Shown here: positions 1 through 5,837 of the stretch, one piece after another
Layout of the letters: the number at the start of each line of letters is the position of its first letter
Numbering within the stretch: position 1 is the first letter of the stretch
Translations under genes and position numbers: made by a program
Assembly (NCBI GenBank): GCA_049511115.1
Contig: JBEKYH010000314.1
Coordinates: 1 to 6,298 of the forward strand
DNA from: JBEKYH01 sp049511115
GTDB taxonomy: Bacteria > Planctomycetota > Phycisphaerae > Tepidisphaerales > Tepidisphaeraceae
Direction: 5' to 3'
DNA: 6,298 nucleotides
Notes under the pieces: model-generated
Database searches by the model: none
What the model was told of the DNA's origin: nothing
What the model saw: the letters and a program-made list of their open reading frames with translations, nothing else

Positions 1-748
1 GGGATAAGACCGCCGCGCGGTCCGCGCGGGCGACAGCTATGTGCAGAAGTGAGTGCGTTCTCAATGGCACCGTGGGTTCCGCGGCCAAGAATAAATGCGG
101 AGTAGCGAACTCCGCCATCCGTCCAAAGCAGGACATACACCAAAGTGCCGCCGCTGTCGGGTCATTTGCAACCTTGTCTGGCAACGGGGCGGGGAACGAC
201 ACGCCCAGGCCATGACTTCGCATAAGGAAGTCGGCGACGCGAGCAGTGAATGTCGGCTCTTCGTCTTGCGCAGTGAAGGTTCCGTCGATTCGTGTGATCG
301 TGGCGAAACCATTAGCTACGTCTAGCTGTGCCGCGGCGACAACCTCGCGCAGCCATGAGCGGACAAAAACTACATGGCCACGGTGCAGAAAGATTGCCCA
401 CTTGTGTTCCATCACCGTTGGTATGAACAGCGCTCCGTCTGCCAGGTAGCGGTCGATAGGATAGCGCAATAAAGCCGGCGCAGAGCGGTTCGTCTTCGGG
501 GCGACGCCAATAAAGCCCTTGCCGTTGTCGCCACGGAACGAAACCGCGTTCGTCGCGCATTTCGGGTCCTTGCTTGTGGAAAGCATCGTCAAAGTGATTG
601 GCCGTACATCGAGAACTCGGACTCCCCAGGCGTTTTTATCATGGGGGAGCCAGGAAACGGCTGCGGAATCAGCGGAAGCCGCTGGGGACACGTCCGCAAT
701 GTCTCCAACTTTCTTGGCGCCGAGAATCTTTTTGAACCAATCGGCCAT
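1..748 (-). CDS. Unrecognised protein, N-terminal 249 residues, entering a possible ankyrin repeat (partial, cut by left edge)
   Basis: Reading the minus strand from the ATG at 748 gives 249 codons without a stop to base 1, so the gene is incomplete at its C-terminus. It begins MADWFKKILGAKK, a plausible cytosolic start with no signal peptide or membrane segment. Residues about 31-230 look like one folded domain rich in Trp, Phe and Arg, with segments such as MEHKWAIFLHRG and VVFVRSW (about 113-133). I do not recognise this domain. The last visible residues, THSLLHIAVARADRAAVL, resemble the first helix pair of an ankyrin repeat, so the missing part may be an ankyrin protein-interaction region. 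ATG 748 is the only usable start: an in-frame TGA lies eight codons upstream at 770-772. There is no Shine-Dalgarno. The uninterrupted frame and protein-like composition make this a real gene; its function is unknown and the ankyrin reading rests on about 20 residues. Confidence 0.8.
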   Translation of the reverse strand, partial: MADWFKKILGAKKVGDIADVSPAASADSAAVSWLPHDKNAWGVRVLDVRPITLTMLSTSKDPKCATNAVSFRGDNGKGFIGVAPKTNRSAPALLRYPIDRYLADGALFIPTVMEHKWAIFLHRGHVVFVRSWLREVVAAAQLDVANGFATITRIDGTFTAQDEEPTFTARVADFLMRSHGLGVSFPAPLPDKVANDPTAAALWCMSCFGRMAEFATPHLFLAAEPTVPLRTHSLLHIAVARADRAAVLS

Positions 749-765
749 TCGGCAGCATTCGGCAG
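746..765. repeat. 10-bp perfect tandem duplication across the start of the left-edge gene
   Basis: The plus strand carries CATTCGGCAG twice back to back (746-755 and 756-765). On the minus strand this is CTGCCGAATG twice, so each copy supplies an ATG: one at 748, in frame with the long gene, and one at 758 in another frame that stops after about 29 codons. A 10-bp duplication shifts the frame, so gain or loss of one unit would change what lies upstream of the real start. Confidence 0.85.
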
Positions 766-944
766 AATGTCACGTCGCGCAATTCGTCGAAGCCCGGTCG
801 CGTATTGTTGAGGCCCCCGAGTTTAGCCGATCGCTTCCTGCCAGCAATCCGCACCCCAGCCCCGAATGCATATACGGGAATTTGGACGAATTCTGCACGG
901 AACGACTGTTTCGTTTCCGCAATAACCTGGGCTGCGACGATCTG
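749..944. other. Gap between the toxin-antitoxin pair and the left-edge gene; no convincing gene
   Basis: This 196-bp stretch separates the antitoxin stop from the next minus-strand start. The minus frame directly after the antitoxin TGA stays open to 669 and includes a protein-like segment, LNNTRPGFDELRDVTF, but it has no good start and runs into the next gene out of frame. I treat it as untranslated leader or a decayed remnant. A TTGACA at 948-943 (minus) has only TTATTG at the right distance, so it is not called as a promoter. No terminator hairpin is visible. Confidence 0.5.
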
Positions 945-1292
945 TCAACCGACGGCACGGCGTTTCGTTTCGGCCAATTTTAGCGCCCGGTCGAGCCGCA
1001 GGATGGTCTCGCGCGTGGGACTGTGCTTGCCGGCCTCAAGCCGGCTAATGGTTTCCAACCGCACGCCGGCAAGTTTGGCGAGCGCTTTTTGAGTCAATCC
1101 CGCTTCAATTCTGCGGCGGATCAATCCACGGGCAATGCTCGCGTCCATGAAAGTTAGAGCATCGGAATTTCCATTGACATCCTCCGGCGGAAACGGCGGA
1201 AAGATGCCGGCTTTCTCGGCCAGACGGTCGAATTCAGCCCTGGCCAGCACCACGATCTGGCCGTCGGGAACAGTGAGGGTGACGAATTTCAT
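945..1292 (-). CDS. XRE-family helix-turn-helix antitoxin (HigA-like)
   Basis: This 115-residue protein has two parts. Residues about 1-30 (a short strand-rich region containing PDGQIVVLARAEFDRL) resemble the N-terminal segment seen in many small antitoxins. Residues about 56-105 form a lambda-repressor/Cro-type HTH: RRRIEAGLTQKALAKLAG, then VRLETISRLEAGKHSP, which fits the pattern of a Q-containing helix 2, a recognition helix and the ExGK/SP signature. The likely role is to bind and neutralise the upstream toxin and to repress the pair's promoter. It starts 3 bases after the toxin stop, with its Shine-Dalgarno inside the toxin gene, so the two are almost certainly cotranscribed and coupled. 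Toxin-first order is typical of HigBA-like systems. HTH assignment is firm; pairing with the toxin is inferred from position and family. Confidence 0.88.
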   Translation of the reverse strand: MKFVTLTVPDGQIVVLARAEFDRLAEKAGIFPPFPPEDVNGNSDALTFMDASIARGLIRRRIEAGLTQKALAKLAGVRLETISRLEAGKHSPTRETILRLDRALKLAETKRRAVG

Positions 1293-1295
1293 GTT

Positions 1296-1547
1296 TCAAT
1301 CCTCGTAGACTTCCCGTCGGTGGGAAATGCGAACGATCCGTATCTCGTCGCCCGTCGGACGGAATATTAATCGCCAATCGCCTGTCCGCAGACGAAAGCA
1401 CCCTTTCCACTCCCCCCGCAACGGCTTGGCTCCGCTAACGTCCGGCCATTTTAGCAATCGCAGGGACAGCCCACGAACTCGCTCCTGGATTTCGACTGGA
1501 AGAGCCGCGAAATCCTGTCGCGCGTCCGCGGTGATGACCACTTTCAC
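1296..1547 (-). CDS. RelE/ParE-superfamily toxin (HigB-like)
   Basis: The product is a small basic protein of 83 residues from the GTG at 1547, matching the usual size of RelE/ParE toxins. It starts KVVITADARQDFAALP, the typical first strand and helix. It continues through a helical segment (EIQERVRGLSLRLLKW) to the family core KPLRGEWKGCFRLRTGDWRL, and ends in the strand IRIVRISHRREVY, with Arg, His and Tyr where RelE/HigB mRNA interferases often carry catalytic residues. The expected activity is ribosome-dependent mRNA cleavage (RelE/HigB) or gyrase inhibition (ParE); sequence alone does not settle which. The frame stays open upstream to TTG codons at 1583 and 1574, but a start at GTG 1547 removes a 12-residue extension that is atypical for the family. 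No Shine-Dalgarno precedes 1547. The partner antitoxin follows after 3 bases. The AraC gene ends 54 bases upstream on the same strand. Confidence 0.87.
   Translation of the reverse strand: MKVVITADARQDFAALPVEIQERVRGLSLRLLKWPDVSGAKPLRGEWKGCFRLRTGDWRLIFRPTGDEIRIVRISHRREVYED
1301..1304 (-). promoter_or_regulatory. Shine-Dalgarno of the antitoxin, inside the toxin's last codons
   Basis: GAGG on the minus strand lies 8 bases before the antitoxin ATG at 1292 and overlaps the penultimate codons of the toxin. It fixes the antitoxin start and suggests coupled translation. Confidence 0.65.
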
Positions 1548-1554
1548 ATGCTGG

Positions 1555-1583
1555 ACGCTACGCCGGGATGTCAATCTTGTCAA
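1555..1583 (-). promoter_or_regulatory. Possible toxin-antitoxin promoter with duplicated TTGACA
   Basis: On the minus strand two perfect TTGACA hexamers (1583-1578 and 1574-1569) lie in a 9-bp-period direct repeat (TGTCAATC on the plus strand at 1569-1576 and 1578-1585). The first has a weak -10, TAGCGT, at 1560-1555 after 17 bases. Transcription would begin near 1548, right at the GTG, giving a leaderless toxin mRNA. The direct repeat could also be an operator for the antitoxin. The poor -10 keeps confidence low. Confidence 0.3.
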
Positions 1584-1601
1584 TCCACTGGCGAATTTCG
1601 G

Positions 1602-2525
1602 CTAGACTTTTCTAACCGGCAGTTGCGCGTGAAGTTCAAAACGATCGACGCCATGGGCGAAGGGGCGGCCGATCCAGGCCTCGAAGCAGGGTTGATCGTC
1701 GGGGACGTAGCGGCTTCTGGGGAGCCACGTGCCGAAGAGCCATTGGAGGGCGCGCAGTTCCAAATCGATTTCACCCCGCACTTCAACCTGCGCGACCGTC
1801 ATGCGTGGAAATCGGAACCGGCCGACTTCGCCGGCGGGTGTAAATCGCTCGGCCTCGACGGCGACGTGGTATTGGCAGTCTTCAAGGGAAACCAGCTCAG
1901 GATTATCCCATTGATACCCCAGCCACTGGGCATCCAGCAATCCATGACGCTGGGCCCATGTAACCAGACGCTTGGCCGCATCGGGAACGGCGTTTGGCGT
2001 GTATGGATTGGGGACGCGGATGTAGGCGACGGTGCGCGCGGGCAAGTCGCGGATTTTCACTTTGAATCCGTCAGGGTTGTGGCGCGCGGGAAGATTCTGG
2101 ACGTGCAGCCCCGGCGCGGTGTCGTGGGCCGTGGCATGGAGCCTGGCCCCATGAGACTCGCGCCATGCGCTTAGATCGAACTTGCGGGGGGCAATGCCGT
2201 AGCGCTGGCGGAAGCTGCGGGAAAAATCCGAAGAGGAAGAAAAACCGCACGCCAGGGCGATCTGGGTGAGGGACAACCCGCGGGAGTGCGACATTATCAC
2301 CAACGATTTCTCCAGGCGCAGCCGCTTAACGAAATCGGCGATGGTAACCCCAACGAGCATCTGGAAAATCCGGTGAAAGTGGTAGGGCGAGAACATCGCG
2401 GCGCGAGACACGTCGGCCAGGCGCACCGGCTCGGCGAGGTGATTCAATATGAAATCTATGGCCAGGTTGACCCGCTCAAGGTAGACCGCCGAAGTGGTGG
2501 CGTGATTTTTCGTGAATTTTCGCAA
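1602..2525 (-). CDS. AraC-family transcriptional regulator with GyrI-like effector-binding domain
   Basis: This 307-residue protein has the DNA-binding domain first. Residues about 15-118 hold both AraC HTH motifs: RLADVSRAAMFSPYHFHRIF with helix partner ADFVKRLRLEKS, and the second motif with the signature IALACGFSSSSDFSRSFRQRYG followed by APRKF. A linker of about 35 residues leads to a GyrI-like/AraC effector-binding domain at about 155-302: KIRDLPARTVAYIRV, a Trp-rich middle with WLGYQWDNPE, GEVGRFRFP, and the C-terminal LP(x)nDDQPCFEAW. Its acidic residue near 282 matches the glutamate that contacts ligands in BmrR/Rob-type domains. Such proteins act as small-molecule-responsive activators or repressors. 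The start is TTG at 2525, the only start codon after an in-frame TAA. A GGGAGAGG lies 12 bases upstream, a rather long spacing. It is divergent from the VOC lipoprotein gene, its most likely target. Confidence 0.92.
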   Translation of the reverse strand: MRKFTKNHATTSAVYLERVNLAIDFILNHLAEPVRLADVSRAAMFSPYHFHRIFQMLVGVTIADFVKRLRLEKSLVIMSHSRGLSLTQIALACGFSSSSDFSRSFRQRYGIAPRKFDLSAWRESHGARLHATAHDTAPGLHVQNLPARHNPDGFKVKIRDLPARTVAYIRVPNPYTPNAVPDAAKRLVTWAQRHGLLDAQWLGYQWDNPELVSLEDCQYHVAVEAERFTPAGEVGRFRFPRMTVAQVEVRGEIDLELRALQWLFGTWLPRSRYVPDDQPCFEAWIGRPFAHGVDRFELHAQLPVRKV

Positions 2526-2632
2526 GATTTGCCAAGACCTCTCCCAGCAATCTTATACAATCGGGCGGAAAGCTGAACAGGTCAGGCGCCGTCTCAGATT
2601 GGCGGGGCCATATTGAGGAAGGAGTCGGGCCG
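2526..2632. promoter_or_regulatory. Divergent promoter region between the AraC regulator and the VOC gene
   Basis: These 107 bases separate two divergent starts and should contain both promoters. The same AT stretch at 2554-2561 reads TATACA/TACAAT on the plus strand and TATAAG (5 of 6 to consensus) on the minus strand, so the two -10 elements may overlap. A plus-strand TTGCCA at 2529-2534 (5 of 6) sits 19 bases before TATACA, longer than ideal. No clear minus-strand -35 is seen, as expected for an activator-dependent promoter. Exact start sites cannot be fixed. Confidence 0.45.
2616..2624 (+). promoter_or_regulatory. Strong Shine-Dalgarno for the VOC lipoprotein GTG start
   Basis: AGGAAGGAG ends 8 bases before the GTG at 2633. 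It supports this GTG, and therefore the signal-peptide form, as a genuine start. Confidence 0.75.
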
Positions 2633-3118
2633 GTGAAACGAATCGTTATCGGTGTGATCTTGTGCCTGCTTGCCGGTTGTGCGTCGACGAATGCGACGCA
2701 GCCAGGCGGCATTCCAAAGACGGGAGAGGACAATATGACCCTGGGGAATTTTTCGGTGAGTCTGGCTGTCAAAGATATCGCGGCGTCGCGCGCGTTTTAT
2801 GAGAAGCTGGGCTTTCGCGTGGTGGCCGGCGATTTGGTCCACTTTTCCATCATGCAGAATGACACCAGCACGATCGGGCTTTTTCAAGGATTATTTCAGA
2901 AGAACATCCTGACTTACAATCCCGGCTGGGATCGCACCACCGCTACGTTGAGCGACTTTGACGACGTGCGCGAGATTCAAAGGACGCTGGTCAGCCGCGG
3001 CATTAAGCTGGCGACCACGGTTGACGAATCAACGACGGGACCGGCCAGCATCACGCTGTATGATCCGGATGGGAACCAGATCACGATCGATCAGCACGTG
3101 CCAAGCCCGCGGAAGTGA
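2633..3118 (+). CDS. VOC-superfamily (glyoxalase/bleomycin-resistance fold) lipoprotein
   Basis: The 161-residue product starts with a lipoprotein signal peptide: MKRIV, a hydrophobic stretch, and the lipobox LAGC with the lipidated Cys at 16. Ala and Ser follow the Cys, so there is no inner-membrane retention Asp and outer-membrane sorting is likely. After a short linker (17-34) comes one VOC domain: SVSLAVKDIAASRAFYEKLGF (about 41-61), a central segment with IGLFQGLF and LTYNPGWD, and the C-terminal GPASITLYDPDGNQITIDQH. VOC proteins include metal-dependent lyases, dioxygenases and drug-binding proteins. The positions usually holding the metal-ligand His and Glu appear as Ser41 and Thr151, so a non-enzymatic binding role or an unusual site is possible. 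The substrate is unknown. It is divergent from the AraC/GyrI regulator and ends 3 bases from the convergent cytochrome gene. An internal start may give a second form. Confidence 0.88.
   Translation: MKRIVIGVILCLLAGCASTNATQPGGIPKTGEDNMTLGNFSVSLAVKDIAASRAFYEKLGFRVVAGDLVHFSIMQNDTSTIGLFQGLFQKNILTYNPGWDRTTATLSDFDDVREIQRTLVSRGIKLATTVDESTTGPASITLYDPDGNQITIDQHVPSPRK
2723..2737 (+). promoter_or_regulatory. Internal Shine-Dalgarno and ATG: possible cytosolic VOC isoform
   Basis: GGAGAGG (2723-2729) lies 5 bases before an in-frame ATG at 2735, codon 35 of the lipoprotein. Initiation here would yield a 127-residue protein, MTLGNFSVSL onward, without signal peptide. That is the normal length and start of stand-alone cytosolic VOC proteins. 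Either both starts are used or a signal sequence was added upstream of an older gene. Confidence 0.5.
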
Positions 3119-3121
3119 CGG

Positions 3122-5707
3122 CTACGGACTCACCGTCAGCCCCTTCTGCCCGCCGAAATAGAGGAAATCCAACAGCAGCTTCGTCTGCTCGTCGACAGTT
3201 CCGCCGAATTGCTCAGCGTTGGCGGACTTGGCGGCACCGAGGTTCTGCGCCTTCTGCCATGTCTGCCCATCCAGGTTAAACACCGGCAACCCCGTGAAAT
3301 ACGGCGGCATGTTGGTGCCGTGCATGACGATATCCGGCTCCTGTACCCACGCCCGCACCCAGCCGCGCTGGAGGCGCTTCCAGGCGAGGCCGAGATTTGG
3401 CGCCTTGGCATTCGAAGCAAAAGCCCCAGGAGCGTCTGTTGTGCCCGTCACATTCGCCGTAGGAGCGTCGGGCGTGAAAATGTGGCAATCCAGACAGCGC
3501 ATGGCCTGCATCATGCTCTCACCGCGCGCTGCGTCGCTATCCGTCATTTTCGGCATCGCCGGGGGCGCACCTTCGGGGTCGCCATACAGCGCGGCGGCAA
3601 ACTGAGCCTTGAAATTCAACTGCTCATACGTCTGTTCGATGTCCGACGGCGTGGAGGATTTTGGGTCAAGATCAATCGGCGACACCTCCCCCCGGGCCAG
3701 CGCCCATGCGACGAGTTTGTCGCGGTCGTCGTCGCTGAGCCACTGCCGCAGATCATCGCTTTCCTTGAGGCTCATGGCATGGAAGTAGGCGACGATCCCC
3801 TCGATCTCGTCGTGATCGGGACTGGTCAAAAATGAAAAGCTCGGCATGCGCACGCGCAGCATCGGCCGCAGGGGTTGAACGTGGACCAGAAAGGCCCGCA
3901 GCCAATCGTATTGAACTTTATTTCCTTCTCCGCGCAACTGGGGCGGGGCGTAGGTGCTGATCCATGCGGGTTGATAATACTGCTGAATAGTCGGCCGATT
4001 GATTTCGGTTTGGTGGCAGCCAATGCAATTGTGCAATTCGGTGATTGCCCGCCCCTTGGCGATTGCCAGAGCCTGGGAATTCAGCGCCTTGTCACGCAGC
4101 GTCGCATCGACTGAGGAATTCTTATTGCCCAGCACGAACGTCGCGATGGCCTGCGCGTCATGCTGCGACATATGAAAGATCGGCATGCGCGGCTGGTCCA
4201 CCGATTCGTTGAGGGCGGGGACGTGCGGATCGGTCAGATGCTGAACGAGCCAATCCTGCCGGGTGTGCTGGCCAGCGGGAAGGCGGCTGAAATCGAGCTT
4301 CTCCAGCGGCTTGTCGCCCCAATCGGAGAGGTCCAGGGCGGTTTGTTTGAGCTGCGCGGTGCCGCCGATCTCGTGGCAATTCATGCAGCCGTAATGGGAG
4401 ATGAGCTTGGCGCCCAGGTCGAGCAGTTGGGGGCGCGACAGGGATGATTGCACCGGCGGCGCACTGCTCCAAGCGTCCGCCGGTTTGGTATCCAGCGCCG
4501 CAAGCGCGTCCGTATTGGCGGCATTGCCCGCCGGCATTTTCTTTGTGATGGCCTGCAACTGAGATCGCAAATCGTCATCGACTTTGCCGCGATTCTGCGC
4601 GAGCAAATACGTTGCCAGGTCAAGCGCCTCTTGGTCGCTCAGCCGCAGATTCGGCATGAGCGTATAATCGCTGTACTGGTGCGGGTTTTTCAGCCACGCG
4701 AAGAGCCACGCGCGAGCGGAATCCTCATCGCGCCCTTCCAGTAAGGCCTGGCCGATGGCGCTCAATTCCGGGCCAAAGTGCGCGAACATCGGCTCGCCGT
4801 CGATTCGCGCCGGCGAATCCGCGGACATGTTTTCCATCGCATAGGTCTGCCGCTCGTTATAGCTCATCGCGTCATAGCGCGCTTCCGCATCGGTGCGCGA
4901 CACCTTTTGGCGATTCATCAGATCAACCACAATCCACGGCTCGCCGTTGCGTCCGCCAACCAGGCCGGTGATATCGCGCGTGGTGGGCTGGCTGCTGTTC
5001 CAGTCGTTGAGATTGGTATGACAGGCGAGGCAACCCAACCCCGCCTTGAGTCCCGGCTGCAATCCCGCTTCAACGGCGGCCGCATCGTCGAGTCCGTGCC
5101 CCTGAAAGAGCAATCGCCCTGCTTCGTAATGGCCGGTCAAACCGGCCGGAATTGCGGCCGCGTTCGTCACGGGCGTGGAATTGGCGAAGAGATATTCGGT
5201 GATCGCCGCCGCTTGCACTCGCGAATCGGCGCCATCGTCTTTCAATATGCGCGGCATGGCCGTGCTGGGCCGGAATGATTTCGGATCGACGAGCCACGCC
5301 TGCACGAATCCGCGCGAGAGTTTGCCATCGATATGCCGCAGGTCCGGCCCGACCTTGCGTTTTTCGTATTCGGCGATGGAATCCATGCGGTGGCAATCAA
5401 TGCAGCCAACGGTCGTAAAGAGTTTCCGCCCCTCGTACAAAATCGGCGCCGCCTCGCGGATGTCGTACACATTGCGATGGCAAGCGAGGCAATCCGCCTG
5501 GGCATAGGCCTCGGGAAGGTCTGATTTGCCGGTCAGGTGAAACGAATGATGGAATGGGTCGGTCCAAGCGGCGGCCGTTAGCGGCGCATTGGGCGAGAGA
5601 ATCCAGACGACGGCGCCGCCGGCGAACAGAACAAACAGCACCACCGCTCGGTGAGGCGACTTGAATCTGCGGGCGGGTGGGTTGCCGGTGGTCACGGTGG
5701 CAGTCAA
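3122..5707 (-). CDS. Membrane-anchored hexahaem cytochrome c, five MP-type cytochrome modules
   Basis: This 861-residue protein has a basic N-terminus and one hydrophobic segment (about 21-38), a signal anchor placing the rest in the periplasm. Six CXXCH haem c sites are at 73-77, 102-106, 226-230, 441-445, 561-565 and 738-742. Five distal MP ligand segments (Met 151, 351, 508, 621, 800) pair with sites 2-6. Most modules repeat the order CXXCH, then a (G/A)P-x-L stretch, then W(L/V) with DP or NP, then MP and a helix such as DLATYLL, so it is a string of class I cytochrome c domains. The first site has no nearby MP but follows the His-rich FHHSFH (52-57), which may supply its ligand. The likely role is electron transfer at the inner membrane; partners are not encoded here. 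The start is uncertain: TTG at 5707 directly follows an in-frame TAG, GTG at 5695 is also possible, and neither has a Shine-Dalgarno. Confidence 0.93.
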   Translation of the reverse strand: MTATVTTGNPPARRFKSPHRAVVLFVLFAGGAVVWILSPNAPLTAAAWTDPFHHSFHLTGKSDLPEAYAQADCLACHRNVYDIREAAPILYEGRKLFTTVGCIDCHRMDSIAEYEKRKVGPDLRHIDGKLSRGFVQAWLVDPKSFRPSTAMPRILKDDGADSRVQAAAITEYLFANSTPVTNAAAIPAGLTGHYEAGRLLFQGHGLDDAAAVEAGLQPGLKAGLGCLACHTNLNDWNSSQPTTRDITGLVGGRNGEPWIVVDLMNRQKVSRTDAEARYDAMSYNERQTYAMENMSADSPARIDGEPMFAHFGPELSAIGQALLEGRDEDSARAWLFAWLKNPHQYSDYTLMPNLRLSDQEALDLATYLLAQNRGKVDDDLRSQLQAITKKMPAGNAANTDALAALDTKPADAWSSAPPVQSSLSRPQLLDLGAKLISHYGCMNCHEIGGTAQLKQTALDLSDWGDKPLEKLDFSRLPAGQHTRQDWLVQHLTDPHVPALNESVDQPRMPIFHMSQHDAQAIATFVLGNKNSSVDATLRDKALNSQALAIAKGRAITELHNCIGCHQTEINRPTIQQYYQPAWISTYAPPQLRGEGNKVQYDWLRAFLVHVQPLRPMLRVRMPSFSFLTSPDHDEIEGIVAYFHAMSLKESDDLRQWLSDDDRDKLVAWALARGEVSPIDLDPKSSTPSDIEQTYEQLNFKAQFAAALYGDPEGAPPAMPKMTDSDAARGESMMQAMRCLDCHIFTPDAPTANVTGTTDAPGAFASNAKAPNLGLAWKRLQRGWVRAWVQEPDIVMHGTNMPPYFTGLPVFNLDGQTWQKAQNLGAAKSANAEQFGGTVDEQTKLLLDFLYFGGQKGLTVSP

Positions 5708-5749
5708 CTATGAAGGGGGTGAAAGGTCAACAGCCTTTAAAGTGGATGT

Positions 5750-5772
5750 ATCACGACCTTTGTCGCCGTGAT
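5750..5772. repeat. Dyad ATCACG-N11-CGTGAT upstream of the cytochrome gene
   Basis: ATCACG (5750-5755) and CGTGAT (5767-5772) are perfect inverted copies 17 bases apart, about 1.5 helical turns, some 45-65 bases before the cytochrome start. The position suits an operator for a dimeric regulator. A TTGATC on the minus strand overlaps one arm. No family-specific operator is recognised. The 6-base arms are short, so chance cannot be excluded. Confidence 0.35.
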
Positions 5773-5802
5773 CAAAATCGCATCTCTACAAGTCCATTTA
5801 AT

Positions 5803-5829
5803 ATAAGTAAATTTATAATAAATACTTAT
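5803..5829. repeat. AT-rich imperfect palindrome in the divergent intergenic region
   Basis: Outer arms ATAAGT (5803-5808) and ACTTAT (5824-5829) flank inner arms ATTTAT (5811-5816) and ATAAAT (5818-5823) around a central A. The only asymmetry is an extra AA at 5809-5810. A perfect TATAAT at 5814-5819 (plus) sits inside but has no -35. The region is strikingly AT-rich against GC-rich surroundings, so part of the symmetry may reflect composition. It could be an operator, an upstream activating element or a DNA-bending site shared by the divergent genes. Confidence 0.4.
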
Positions 5830-5837
5830 GACTTATG
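5824..5837. repeat. 7-bp tandem repeat ACTTATG x2
   Basis: ACTTATG occurs twice in immediate succession (5824-5830, 5831-5837). The first copy is also the right arm of the adjacent palindrome. Short direct repeats of this kind are common as operators of ribbon-helix-helix regulators, and the downstream gene encodes one, but it lies about 90 bases before that gene's promoter. Confidence 0.45.

Noticed and set aside
920..948. TTGACA on the minus strand as a promoter for the left-edge gene
   Set aside because: The hexamer at -10 distance is TTATTG, a poor match, and it overlaps the antitoxin stop codon.
519..983. Plus-strand frame of 154 codons
   Set aside because: It lies opposite the well-supported left-edge gene and the end of the antitoxin, has no Shine-Dalgarno, and its product lacks any domain-like pattern; it is a shadow frame.
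1600..1617. Hairpin GGTTAGA/TCTAGCC at the end of the AraC gene (minus strand)
   Set aside because: It has a 7-bp stem with one G-U pair and no T-run, and overlaps the final codons, so a terminator call is not supported.
1548..2174. Plus-strand frame of 208 codons
   Set aside because: It is opposite the AraC/GyrI gene, whose minus-strand protein shows clear domain motifs; the plus frame is composition-driven.
3209..3835. Plus-strand frame of 208 codons, and similar frames across 3200-5500
   Set aside because: All are antisense to the cytochrome gene, where CXXCH and MP motifs fix the true frame.
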